In this document: one piece after another, positions 23,565-30,909 of the stretch
Numbering within the stretch: the first letter of the stretch is position 1
Layout of the letters: every line of letters starts with the position of its first letter
Position numbers and translations under genes: made by a program
The notes under the pieces: model-generated
The model's input: the letters and a program-made list of their open reading frames with translations, nothing else
Databases searched by the model: none
What the model was told of the DNA's origin: nothing
NCBI GenBank assembly: GCA_934636655.1
Contig: CAKUAS010000008.1
Location: 47,238 to 111,237, forward strand
DNA from: an uncultured Oscillospiraceae bacterium
GTDB taxonomy: Bacteria > Bacillota > Clostridia > Oscillospirales > Oscillospiraceae
Reading direction: 5' to 3'
DNA: 64,000 nt

Positions 23565-25244
23565 TCACTGCGCCCTGTAGAGGAAGGTGACTACCTGGCC
23601 GCGGGTGCAGGTCGCGTTGGGTGAGAATCTGTTGCCTCCCGTGCCGGCAGTTATTCCGTTTGCAACTGCCCAGCTTACCGCATTGTAGCAATATGAGCCT
23701 GCCGCGACGTCGGAGAAGCTGCTGACAGTGCTGACGCTCGGTGACTTTGCCGCGCGGTACAGGAACGTTACTACCTGACCGCGAGTGCAAGTCGCATTTG
23801 GCGAAAAATGAGTTGCATCCGTACCGGCGGTTATTCCGTTTGCGACCGCCCATTTGACAGCCTCGTAGTAGAAAGCGTCAGACGAAACGTCGGTGAAACT
23901 CACGTTCGCGCTGACTATCGGCTTACCTGCCGCACGCCAGAGGAATGTCACGACCTGGCCGCGCGTGCAGCCTGCATTCGGCGAGAAGTGAGTGGTATCT
24001 GTTCCTGCCGTAACGCCGTTGGCAACCGCCCACTGGACTGCATCGTAGCAATATGAGGTACTTGGAACGTCAACGAAGCTCGGCGCTGCTGCGCTGGGGT
24101 CCTTCGAGCCGCAGCGGACACATGTGCCATTAGAATAGCTGTGACCGAGAGCGTTGGTGTAATTACTTACATAGCTGTCACTGCAGGAGCAGGTATATGT
24201 GGTGTAGCCTGCCGACGTGCAGGTCGGGGCGGTTACTGCCGCGATGTAGCTATGTGTATGCGGTGCTTGATAATTCGGGTCTTTCGCGTTGCATCGGGTG
24301 CAGACGCCGTTGACGTAGTTGTGCCCCAATGCATCCACATAGGTATCCTTATAGCTGTTTCCGCAAGAACAGGTATGTGTAGTGTAGCCTGCCGACGTGC
24401 AAGTCGGGGCGGTAATTTTACTAGTATATTTGTGAGTATGCAATGTTGTGAAGCTCACCGTCGGTGACCAGTATTCTTTGCCGTTTGCTATGGCGTAGAA
24501 AACGACTTTATAAGTTTGCCCGGAAACAAGCGTTATTCCAAGCTCACTTGCAAGGTCAACGTACCAAATAGTCACGTATGTATAGTTGTAATTAACAGAT
24601 TCATCCTTTGATGCAACAAGCTTGTTGCTGCTGTCATATATACGAACGCCCATCTTGGTCGTGTTCGGTTTTCCATTATAGACAAGTTTGCCATCCAAAC
24701 GTGCGTTGGTCTCTGTGATTTGTGATATTGTCGGACCTTCCCATGAACCGGTAATCGCTCCGGCACTGAAATCCGGACGAACAACGCCCCAGTATGGATT
24801 TGTGCAGGAATTATACTTTCCCGTGAACTTCACAACATACTGTTTACCATTAAAATTCTGGTGATATGTAACATAATCCGATTCATATATGGCCACATGA
24901 CCATATGGATTACTCGAATTGCCTCCATACACAAGAATGTCTCCGGGCTGAGGCTGTGCACCTTGGTAACGTGCCCAGCCGCTCGGCAGGGCATTTGACG
25001 CATAGTCGGCGCCATTGCCGCGAGCATAGCTGACGCAGCCTAAATAGTCGTAATAATATTTAATTAGGTCAACACACTGCGCTCCGTATACGCCGTCGTA
25101 GTCAAGTGATTTGCCAAGCTGCGATCTCACCCACGCAAGCGCCTCCTGCGCGGTGTGTCCGTTTGTTGCCGCGCTTGCGCCCACAGGCACCAATGACACC
25201 ATCATAAGTACCACAAGCAGCATACTTAGTATTCGTCTTTTCAT
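23565..25244 (-). CDS. CHAP-domain amidase with Cys-repeat module and three SLH repeats
   Basis: This is an exported S-layer-anchored peptidoglycan hydrolase candidate of 559 aa. After a signal peptide (cleavage near ASA, residue 26) comes a CHAP domain (about 30-155) with catalytic Cys in YGAQCVDLIKYYY and His in YGHVAIYES. A fibronectin-like beta region (about 165-270) follows. Two copies of a Cys-rich module of about 55 residues come next, each opening with TAPTCTSAGYTT and holding CxC and CxxC pairs. Three SLH repeats occupy about 385-559 and should bind cell-wall polysaccharide. The ATG at 25244 lies 6 nt after GGGAGG. The Cys module recurs in the 808-aa SLH protein at 53795. Confidence 0.88.
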   Translation of the reverse strand: MKRRILSMLLVVLMMVSLVPVGASAATNGHTAQEALAWVRSQLGKSLDYDGVYGAQCVDLIKYYYDYLGCVSYARGNGADYASNALPSGWARYQGAQPQPGDILVYGGNSSNPYGHVAIYESDYVTYHQNFNGKQYVVKFTGKYNSCTNPYWGVVRPDFSAGAITGSWEGPTISQITETNARLDGKLVYNGKPNTTKMGVRIYDSSNKLVASKDESVNYNYTYVTIWYVDLASELGITLVSGQTYKVVFYAIANGKEYWSPTVSFTTLHTHKYTSKITAPTCTSAGYTTHTCSCGNSYKDTYVDALGHNYVNGVCTRCNAKDPNYQAPHTHSYIAAVTAPTCTSAGYTTYTCSCSDSYVSNYTNALGHSYSNGTCVRCGSKDPSAAAPSFVDVPSTSYCYDAVQWAVANGVTAGTDTTHFSPNAGCTRGQVVTFLWRAAGKPIVSANVSFTDVSSDAFYYEAVKWAVANGITAGTDATHFSPNATCTRGQVVTFLYRAAKSPSVSTVSSFSDVAAGSYCYNAVSWAVANGITAGTGGNRFSPNATCTRGQVVTFLYRAQ

Positions 25245-25272
25245 CATTTTCCTCCCGATATTTTTTCGCTCT

Positions 25273-25461
25273 CTGTCAAAAGGTACACCTTTTGACAGGC
25301 AACGAATTTACATGATTCGGGCGGTCAAAACCGAATTTTTTAATAAGGCCAGTGCTTTTTTCGGTTAAATTCAATACAAAGTATTGCAATTTTGCCTGTT
25401 TTCAGCTATCATGACATTAGAAACTCGCAACTGTCAAAAGGTGTACCTTTTGACAGTTGCG
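25273..25461. repeat. Palindromic element with duplicated CTGTCAAAAGGT hairpins
   Basis: Two near-identical perfect palindromes with 12-bp CTGTCAAAAGGT arms lie at 25273-25298 and 25431-25456. The second is extended by CGCAA/TTGCG. Between them are an AACCGAA/TTCGGTT pair and a CAATAC-AAA-GTATTG hairpin (25372-25386) followed by TTTTGCCTG. The 189-bp unit fills most of the gap upstream of the CHAP-SLH gene. It shares the AATAC/GTATT core and TTTTGCCTG with the element at 19135, so it is probably a related MITE-like sequence. Confidence 0.65.
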
Positions 25462-25481
25462 TTTTTTCATATTTTAATGCG

Positions 25482-25512
25482 AGAAAGCCCCCGGTCATTT
25501 GACCGGGGACTC
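25482..25512 (-). terminator. Probable terminator of the ABC1-kinase operon
   Basis: CCCCGGTC and GACCGGGG arms (25489-25496, 25501-25508) form a stable hairpin, but the following minus-strand T run is short. Confidence 0.55.
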
Positions 25513-25566
25513 CCCTTCCATCCACTATTCTTCGCACAGCTGACGGAGGACGAATCCCTACCACCG

Positions 25567-26952
25567 TCAGTTCTCTCCATCGAGCTCATTTTCGAGCTCG
25601 TCATATTCTTCGTCGATAAACTCATCCGGTTCAAGATCATTGCCGTTATAGTGCAGCGCACTGCCGGAAATAAGCTTGCGGTGCGATATTTTTCGCGTTA
25701 TGCTGCCTGCCACGCCCTTGACCATTGCCTGCGCGGCAAGGTGCTTGCCTATGATCGCGGCAAGGTCGGTTTTCGGAGAGAGGTCGGACACCGTTCCCTC
25801 CATGATCGAGAGACTGCGCCAGAACATCGTTAACGATTTCGGGACCTTTATGCCGAAGTCTCGCGCGATACGGTAAAGGTCGGCAAAAATGTCGACCGTG
25901 CTGCTCATCTGCGCCATGGACAGGACACGGTACTTATCCAAGTATGCCTGCATGCGTCCATAGTATGCCTCGCGGTCGAGCTCCGGGTCATGCTCACAGA
26001 TCTTCAAAACCGCGTTTGCAAAGCTGAGATAGTCGTTGCTGAATATCGCCTTCATGCAGACCTTTATGAGCTCGGCATCGGCGCTCGTGAGCGTTCCCAT
26101 CATGCCGAGGTCGAGCCAGACTATGCGCCCGTCCCACACACGGACATTGCCCGGGTGCGGATCGGCATGGAAAAACCTGTCCTCCGAAAACTGCTTAATG
26201 TAGTTATTTATAAACTTCGTGCAGACCTCCTGCACATCGTAGCCCTGCTCTTCCATAGCGGCCCTATTGGTCAATTCAAAGCCGCCGATATACTCCATGA
26301 CCAGAACATGCTTGGTCGATAGCTCATCGTATACTTTAGGGCAATAGACATACTTTATGCCCTCGATATTCTCGCGCACGCGGCGGATGTTATCAGCTTC
26401 GCGCTCGAAGTCCATCTCCTCCTGTGCGACGGCCCACACCTCGTTTATCGTATCACCGAGATCCATGACGTTATTTATCTTTTTGAGCTTTACTACGTTC
26501 AGCGCGCTTTTTAAAAGCCTTACGTCGCGCTCCATGACCGAATATATCTCCGGCCGCTGGATCTTCACGGCAACGTGCGTCCCGTCGAGCAGCACAGCCT
26601 CGTGCACCTGCGCTATGGACGCTGCGCCGAGGGGGTACGGCATGATCTGTTTGAACACCTTGTTCCACGGCTGCCCGTATTCCTCGGTGATAAGCTCGCG
26701 TATCTGCGCGGTCACAAGTCTTGACGCATCAGTGCGCAGATCCTCGAGCTTTTTGCAGTGCTCCATTGGGATGATCTCCGGATGCATCGACAAAAGCTGG
26801 CCGAGCTTTACAAACGTCGGTCCGAGCTCCTTGAGCATGTCGCACAATCCATCCGGACTTATCCCCTGCGTGACCTTATATTTTCTTATTACCTTTACTA
26901 TCTCAAGCAGGCGCTTTGCATCGGCGCCCGTTTCCATCGCGGCATTTGCCAT
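25567..26952 (-). CDS. ABC1/AarF (UbiB-like) atypical protein kinase
   Basis: This is a member of the ancient ADCK/UbiB kinase-like family. Present are the family KxGQ motif (ELGPTFVKLGQLLSMHPEI), the Ala-rich loop AASIAQVHEA in place of a Gly loop, the VAVKIQRP lysine, the catalytic block FHADPHPGNV and the metal motif WLDLGMMG. The protein is 461 aa and lacks the usual C-terminal pair of strong membrane helices. UbiB proteins support ubiquinone synthesis. An anaerobic Clostridium is unlikely to make ubiquinone, so the role here is unknown, possibly lipid-related. It lies 14 bp downstream of a membrane protein gene and is probably co-transcribed with it. Confidence 0.9.
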   Translation of the reverse strand: MANAAMETGADAKRLLEIVKVIRKYKVTQGISPDGLCDMLKELGPTFVKLGQLLSMHPEIIPMEHCKKLEDLRTDASRLVTAQIRELITEEYGQPWNKVFKQIMPYPLGAASIAQVHEAVLLDGTHVAVKIQRPEIYSVMERDVRLLKSALNVVKLKKINNVMDLGDTINEVWAVAQEEMDFEREADNIRRVRENIEGIKYVYCPKVYDELSTKHVLVMEYIGGFELTNRAAMEEQGYDVQEVCTKFINNYIKQFSEDRFFHADPHPGNVRVWDGRIVWLDLGMMGTLTSADAELIKVCMKAIFSNDYLSFANAVLKICEHDPELDREAYYGRMQAYLDKYRVLSMAQMSSTVDIFADLYRIARDFGIKVPKSLTMFWRSLSIMEGTVSDLSPKTDLAAIIGKHLAAQAMVKGVAGSITRKISHRKLISGSALHYNGNDLEPDEFIDEEYDELENELDGEN

Positions 26953-26966
26953 CTATGATCCTACCT

Positions 26967-27617
26967 TCAGATTTCAGTATCGAGAACATAACAGGTGTGG
27001 GTAACATTGCCGTCATCCGTGAAGCTGACTATGCTGCCCTCGACCGTTTTATATGTGTCCGACCGCACGGCAAGAACAAGGTCGGTATCCTTTTCCCAGA
27101 GATACACGGCGTTTTCGTAGTTTATCTCGCCGCTGCGCAGCCCGACGCGGATCGTCATGCTGACATTATCGTAGTTGTACTCCTTCGCGTCATCGATCTT
27201 TATTCTGCCAAGCTCAACAGGCTCAGTCGTAGGGTCGATGATAAAGCCCTTGCGCTGCTTGCCGGAGGCGTTTATGAACTTCACGGCGGTGAAGCCGGTC
27301 TCTTCGGCGGCTGCATTGATTTCCAGAGCGTCGGGCTTAACAAGATACAGAGTTCTCTTACCCGTCCAAACCCACGCGCAGCCGGGATACTTCTCGCTCT
27401 CGGCGGCAAAGCGCTGATAGTCTGCGCGGCATGCGGCCTGCGCCTCTGCGGGCGTCGCTGCCTCAAGGTCGTCTATATGCACCTGATACACCGGCGCGAC
27501 CTGCGATATCTTATATTTATGTATGCCGAAAATTACGCCAAGCACAACAAGCGTCACCACAGCGCATATTATGTAAACTTGCTTTGAGCTGTTTCTGCTC
27601 CGTCTTCTTGCAGGCAT
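26967..27617 (-). CDS. Membrane-anchored protein of unknown function
   Basis: I recognise no family. A basic N-terminus (PARRRSRNSSK) precedes one membrane segment (about residues 14-35). A soluble region of about 180 residues, presumably outside the cell, follows. It is mixed alpha/beta and has two widely spaced cysteines (CRADYQ and PGCAW) plus a third near the C-terminus (THTCYVL). The ATG at 27617 follows GGGAGG by 7 nt. The longer reading frame to 27668 lacks a ribosome-binding site. It heads a two-gene unit with the ABC1 kinase, so a membrane-linked joint role is possible. Confidence 0.7.
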   Translation of the reverse strand: MPARRRSRNSSKQVYIICAVVTLVVLGVIFGIHKYKISQVAPVYQVHIDDLEAATPAEAQAACRADYQRFAAESEKYPGCAWVWTGKRTLYLVKPDALEINAAAEETGFTAVKFINASGKQRKGFIIDPTTEPVELGRIKIDDAKEYNYDNVSMTIRVGLRSGEINYENAVYLWEKDTDLVLAVRSDTYKTVEGSIVSFTDDGNVTHTCYVLDTEI

Positions 27618-27717
27618 CGCTCTGCCTCCCGTAACTAACTCTATATATTTTAACAGAAACCACCCCACATAACAAGTCTTTTTAGAGGCGCTTTTTCAGT
27701 GGCGCTTTAGCGCCACT

Positions 27718-27847
27718 ACCAATACATATATTGCGTTAACCCGACCGGAAAGTGCGGAGGAATCCGTAGAACCAACGGGAAGCGGCAGTTTCCTGGTTTT
27801 GTCGGCAGTATGGATATCGGGTTGACGCAATCACCGTATACATAGGT
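27718..27847. repeat. 130-bp intergenic palindromic element, family C/D copy 1
   Basis: The outer arms TTGCGTTAACCCGA (27731-27744) and TCGGGTTGACGCAA (27817-27830) pair imperfectly, and flanking ACC/GGT ends extend the dyad. The left half closely matches the left half of the element at 28931 (about three quarters of positions over roughly 50 bp). A separate small palindrome, GTGGCGCT/AGCGCCAC, lies just before it at 27699-27716. No ORF is present. Confidence 0.7.
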
Positions 27848-27864
27848 ATGTCCGTGCACCTCTA

Positions 27865-28740
27865 TCAACTCTGCGCGTCTATGAGCAGCTCGCGCGTGCC
27901 GCTCGAGTCAGTCGTTGTGATGATGTATATCGGCAGAAGATAGCACTTTCCGTCATGCTCCATACTATCGGCATAGTAACCGCGAGCAAGGCTCTGCTCA
28001 CGTCCGGCATAGGGATCGTGCTTTTCTATAGACAGTCCCGCACCGCAGCTTTCATTCACGATAGCATCACCTATCTTACCTTCGGATATGAGCGGTACCT
28101 CGCTGTAGCCTTTGAGATTTGCCGCATTGTTTACAAACTTAATAATCTCTCCATCGGCGTTGACATCAATGATAAGTAGGTATTCGCCGCGTACCTTAGT
28201 TCCTCCCATTATCGTGGGATACAGGGTCACGGATTTGTACAACAGTCCGCCATCGCCATTTACCGCGTCCACGGTCTCTTCCGACCATCCACCCGGGCAG
28301 AGACCTTTGTCCTCGACAAAGTCCTTGGCTATGAGCAGCGCAAGTTCGTCGCTTATCGCGCTTTTATTCGCCGTGCAGTCTGCGCGTTCATACGACCAGT
28401 AGCCTGTGACTTCGTGGTAGGTCAGACTACATTTATCATTTTTATAGATCGTCGTACTGCCATTTTGCGTTTTTTCCATAGATTCGATATCGCATTTGAA
28501 AGCTGCGCTCGCGGCAGATTTAAATGCGTCGAAATCCGGCTCTATCTCATAAATTATCGCCGTGCCTGCCTCCGGTGTGTCACCAAGCGGCATGGACGGC
28601 AAAAGATCAACGCTCGTACCTGCTTGCTGCCACACTGGGTGCATCGCCTCCGCCGCGCGCGGTTCGATCTTCGTACAGGCGCACAGCGCAAGCAGAGCCA
28701 TAAGGCTTAGTATCATGGCTGTAGTCCGCTTAAATTTCAT
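27865..28740 (-). CDS. Lipoprotein of unknown function, paralogous to anti-sigma ectodomain
   Basis: This is a predicted surface lipoprotein of 291 aa. The signal peptide ends in a lipobox (LLALCAC) with the lipidated cysteine near residue 22. The mature part has no named domain that I recognise. Its central and C-terminal regions resemble those of the membrane protein encoded at 59617: both have a SDELALLIAKDFV / EDEAAEIAKRFV helix, an RGEYLLIIDV / LGRYRISIDV strand and the same LLIDAQ ending. The second of two ATGs (28740) is better spaced from AGGAG. The gene stands alone between two palindromic repeats. Confidence 0.75.
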   Translation of the reverse strand: MKFKRTTAMILSLMALLALCACTKIEPRAAEAMHPVWQQAGTSVDLLPSMPLGDTPEAGTAIIYEIEPDFDAFKSAASAAFKCDIESMEKTQNGSTTIYKNDKCSLTYHEVTGYWSYERADCTANKSAISDELALLIAKDFVEDKGLCPGGWSEETVDAVNGDGGLLYKSVTLYPTIMGGTKVRGEYLLIIDVNADGEIIKFVNNAANLKGYSEVPLISEGKIGDAIVNESCGAGLSIEKHDPYAGREQSLARGYYADSMEHDGKCYLLPIYIITTTDSSGTRELLIDAQS

Positions 28741-28930
28741 CATTTTCTCCTTTTGTCCGGCGGTTTTATCCCTACACCTATATAATACAGTATAGCCGAC
28801 AAATACCGGGCATAAAATTTCCTGAAAAGATGAATTTTGTTTATCTGCCTAAATATACCTGCCTGATTTTGTAGATGCTGCACTAATGCTGTGATAGCTG
28901 GTAGTTTTTTAAGCGCATGAACACATCTAT

Positions 28931-29184
28931 CGATACGCATATTGCGGTATCCTGATCGGAAACTGCAGAGGAAACCATAAAAACGGGCGGGCAATGCCCG
29001 CCCCTACGAATATGACTTTAGTTCCGACCATGCCCGTAGGGGCGATCATCGATCGCCCGCTGCCACGGTTTCCTCCGCAGGTGCAATACCAGGCTGACGC
29101 AAAACTCACACCGCACTTGCAGGGTGCGAAACCTTACGGTTTTCTCCTCACTTTAGATACCGGGCACCGGCAGTATGCGTATCG
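28931..29184. repeat. 254-bp intergenic palindromic element, family C/D copy 2 with nested GC-rich hairpins
   Basis: The outer arms are CGATACGCATA (28931-28941) and TATGCGTATCG (29174-29184). The start matches the element at 27718 closely. Inserted in the middle are two GC-rich hairpins, GGGCGGGCA/TGCCCGCCC (28985-29003) and GGGCGATC/GATCGCCC (29039-29057). They are themselves flanked by CCCCTACG and CGTAGGGG arms. This looks like one palindromic repeat nested inside another. Confidence 0.7.
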
Positions 29185-29211
29185 GTAGGAGCCTCCATGC
29201 GCCACTGAAAG

Positions 29212-29242
29212 AAAAAAGACCGACCACAAATGTGGTCGGTCT
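29212..29242 (-). terminator. Terminator of the SGNH-SLH operon
   Basis: An 11-bp perfect stem (29217-29227 with 29232-29242) and an AAAT loop are followed by six T residues on the minus strand. Confidence 0.9.
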
Positions 29243-29338
29243 GTCCGCGGCGGAGTGAGGAAGAAAAGGAAGTCGGTATGGCAGGAAGCGCCGCGGATTG
29301 GGGGATGTATAATGTATTGGGGGTGTGGGATATCTTGA

Positions 29339-30874
29339 TCAGGTGCGATCGAATCTTGCGAGGATCGCGGCGAGCTGCGCACGGGTTATTACGGTGTTAG
29401 GACGGAACGTACCGTCGTTATAGCCGCTGATGACACCGTTTGCAACCGCCCAGCGGACCGCGTTGCGGTAGCCGGATGCGATATCGGCAGCGTCGGAGAA
29501 TACTCCGAGGTCTCCGCTTGCCGCAGGAGTTCCGGCATATCTGTGCATGATCGTAACGAACTGACCGCGAGTGAGCTTATCGTTCGGGCCGAAGGTCGTT
29601 GCGGTGTAGCCGGAGATGATTGCATTTTCATATGCCCAGATTATAGCGTCGCGAGCCCAGTAATCATCGGGAACATCGGTAAACGGCTCGGTGAGGCCGC
29701 TCACGTTCGGCGATCCCGCCATGCGGTAGAGCACCGTCACGGCCTGTGCGCGAGTGGTGATCTTATCCGGGGAGAAGGTCGTGTCAGTCGTGCCTACGAT
29801 GAGGCCGTTATACCATGCATAGTAAAGATCGTCGTAATACCATGCGTCGGAGGGCACATCGACAAACGGAAGAGTTCCGCGCTCGGGCAGAGCGTTGAGG
29901 ATCTGCTGAGTCATGAACTCGTGACCGCCATCGGTAGGATGGACCGCCGCGAGATAGGCGCTCCAGAAGTCATTCTGCTTGAAAGCTATATCGTGAAGCT
30001 CAACATCTGTGACATCGACATAGATATACTGATTGGAGTAAGCGCACTGGTTTTTCATGTAGTTATTCATCAGCAGCATGAGCGGGTCTGCCGCCTTGCC
30101 GACCTTAACAAGGTCGCCTTCGTTGATGCTAAGGGTCTTGAGGGGATTAAACATGCCAATAATGACGAGGGTCACGTCGGGATTTCTGGTATAAATGCTC
30201 TTTACAATGGCATCAAAATTATCTTTGAAGGTTTCATATGCCCGGTAGAATGCTTTTACCGCAACATTAATAACCTCGTTGAGTTTGCCTATGCTCTGCG
30301 CAAAGTTCATGAGCTCAACAAATGCAGCGCCAAGGTTTCCGGACTGCTGGAGACGTTCTTTTATTGCATCAAGCACTGCATTGGAATCAGGCTCGGCATA
30401 AAGGACACGAAATACTTCTCCCAACGCATCGCCGAACAGGTCATTCGAGCCAATATTCACGGTTATGATATCAGCATCTTCAACGCCCTTTATGTATGCA
30501 TCCTGCATTGCTGCAAGATCCTCTTCATGGACAAAACCGGCACAGTTATCGGCATAAGTCCAGTCGGTTATCTGATAGTCTGGATCTATCATATGGCGGA
30601 TCTCATGACTGCGGAAGCCACCCCAGCCAAACTGACGGAGTTCCGCACCCAATGCGTTTGCAAGCAAAGTGTGATATGCATTAGGCTGCTGAGCACACAG
30701 CGGCGGTACGCAATAGCCGGTAGTGCCGTAGCCGGCGGCAACACTGTCACCGAGGCAGGCATAAACTTTGTACGGCTCATATTTCTTTCCGGTATCGGCC
30801 AGCGCCGGTGCGCAAAGCGCGAATGTCATAACGAGCACAAGAATAAGGCTCAATATGCGTCTTGTATGTTTCAT
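29339..30874 (-). CDS. Secreted SGNH hydrolase with three SLH repeats (paralogue 2)
   Basis: This is an exported esterase-like protein anchored to the cell surface. A signal peptide (about residues 1-26, ending PALA) precedes an SGNH domain with ACLGDSVAAGYG (nucleophile Ser near 45), NIGSNDLFG and the catalytic Asp/His block VHPTDGGHEF near residues 313-322. The last 190 residues are three SLH repeats. ATG 30874 has GGAGGAG 7-8 nt upstream. The gene is 35 bp downstream of a paralogue with which it shares an almost identical SLH region, while the catalytic halves differ strongly. The substrate is unknown and could be an acylated surface glycan or lipid. Confidence 0.88.
   Translation of the reverse strand: MKHTRRILSLILVLVMTFALCAPALADTGKKYEPYKVYACLGDSVAAGYGTTGYCVPPLCAQQPNAYHTLLANALGAELRQFGWGGFRSHEIRHMIDPDYQITDWTYADNCAGFVHEEDLAAMQDAYIKGVEDADIITVNIGSNDLFGDALGEVFRVLYAEPDSNAVLDAIKERLQQSGNLGAAFVELMNFAQSIGKLNEVINVAVKAFYRAYETFKDNFDAIVKSIYTRNPDVTLVIIGMFNPLKTLSINEGDLVKVGKAADPLMLLMNNYMKNQCAYSNQYIYVDVTDVELHDIAFKQNDFWSAYLAAVHPTDGGHEFMTQQILNALPERGTLPFVDVPSDAWYYDDLYYAWYNGLIVGTTDTTFSPDKITTRAQAVTVLYRMAGSPNVSGLTEPFTDVPDDYWARDAIIWAYENAIISGYTATTFGPNDKLTRGQFVTIMHRYAGTPAASGDLGVFSDAADIASGYRNAVRWAVANGVISGYNDGTFRPNTVITRAQLAAILARFDRT
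29345..29930. repeat. Near-identical SLH-coding direct repeat, copy 1
   Basis: This segment encodes the SLH region of the downstream paralogue. It matches 30915-31500 almost base for base, in the same orientation, 1.57 kb apart. I count seven amino-acid differences over about 195 residues. Confidence 0.85.
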
Positions 30875-30909
30875 CTATTTCTCCTCCAATGTATTTTTAT
30901 TTTCTGAAA

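Larger units (their letters stand above)
28741..29338. other. Long intergenic region dominated by a palindromic repeat
   Basis: This 598-bp gap has no convincing gene. Its first 190 bp are AT-rich and hold the leader of the downstream lipoprotein gene. The rest is the composite repeat at 28931-29184, then the terminator at 29212-29242. Confidence 0.7.

Noticed and set aside
25426..25468. Second CTGTCAAAAGGT hairpin plus T run as an ordinary plus-strand terminator
   Set aside because: No plus-strand gene ends within 1.8 kb upstream. The duplicated palindromes fit a repeat element better.
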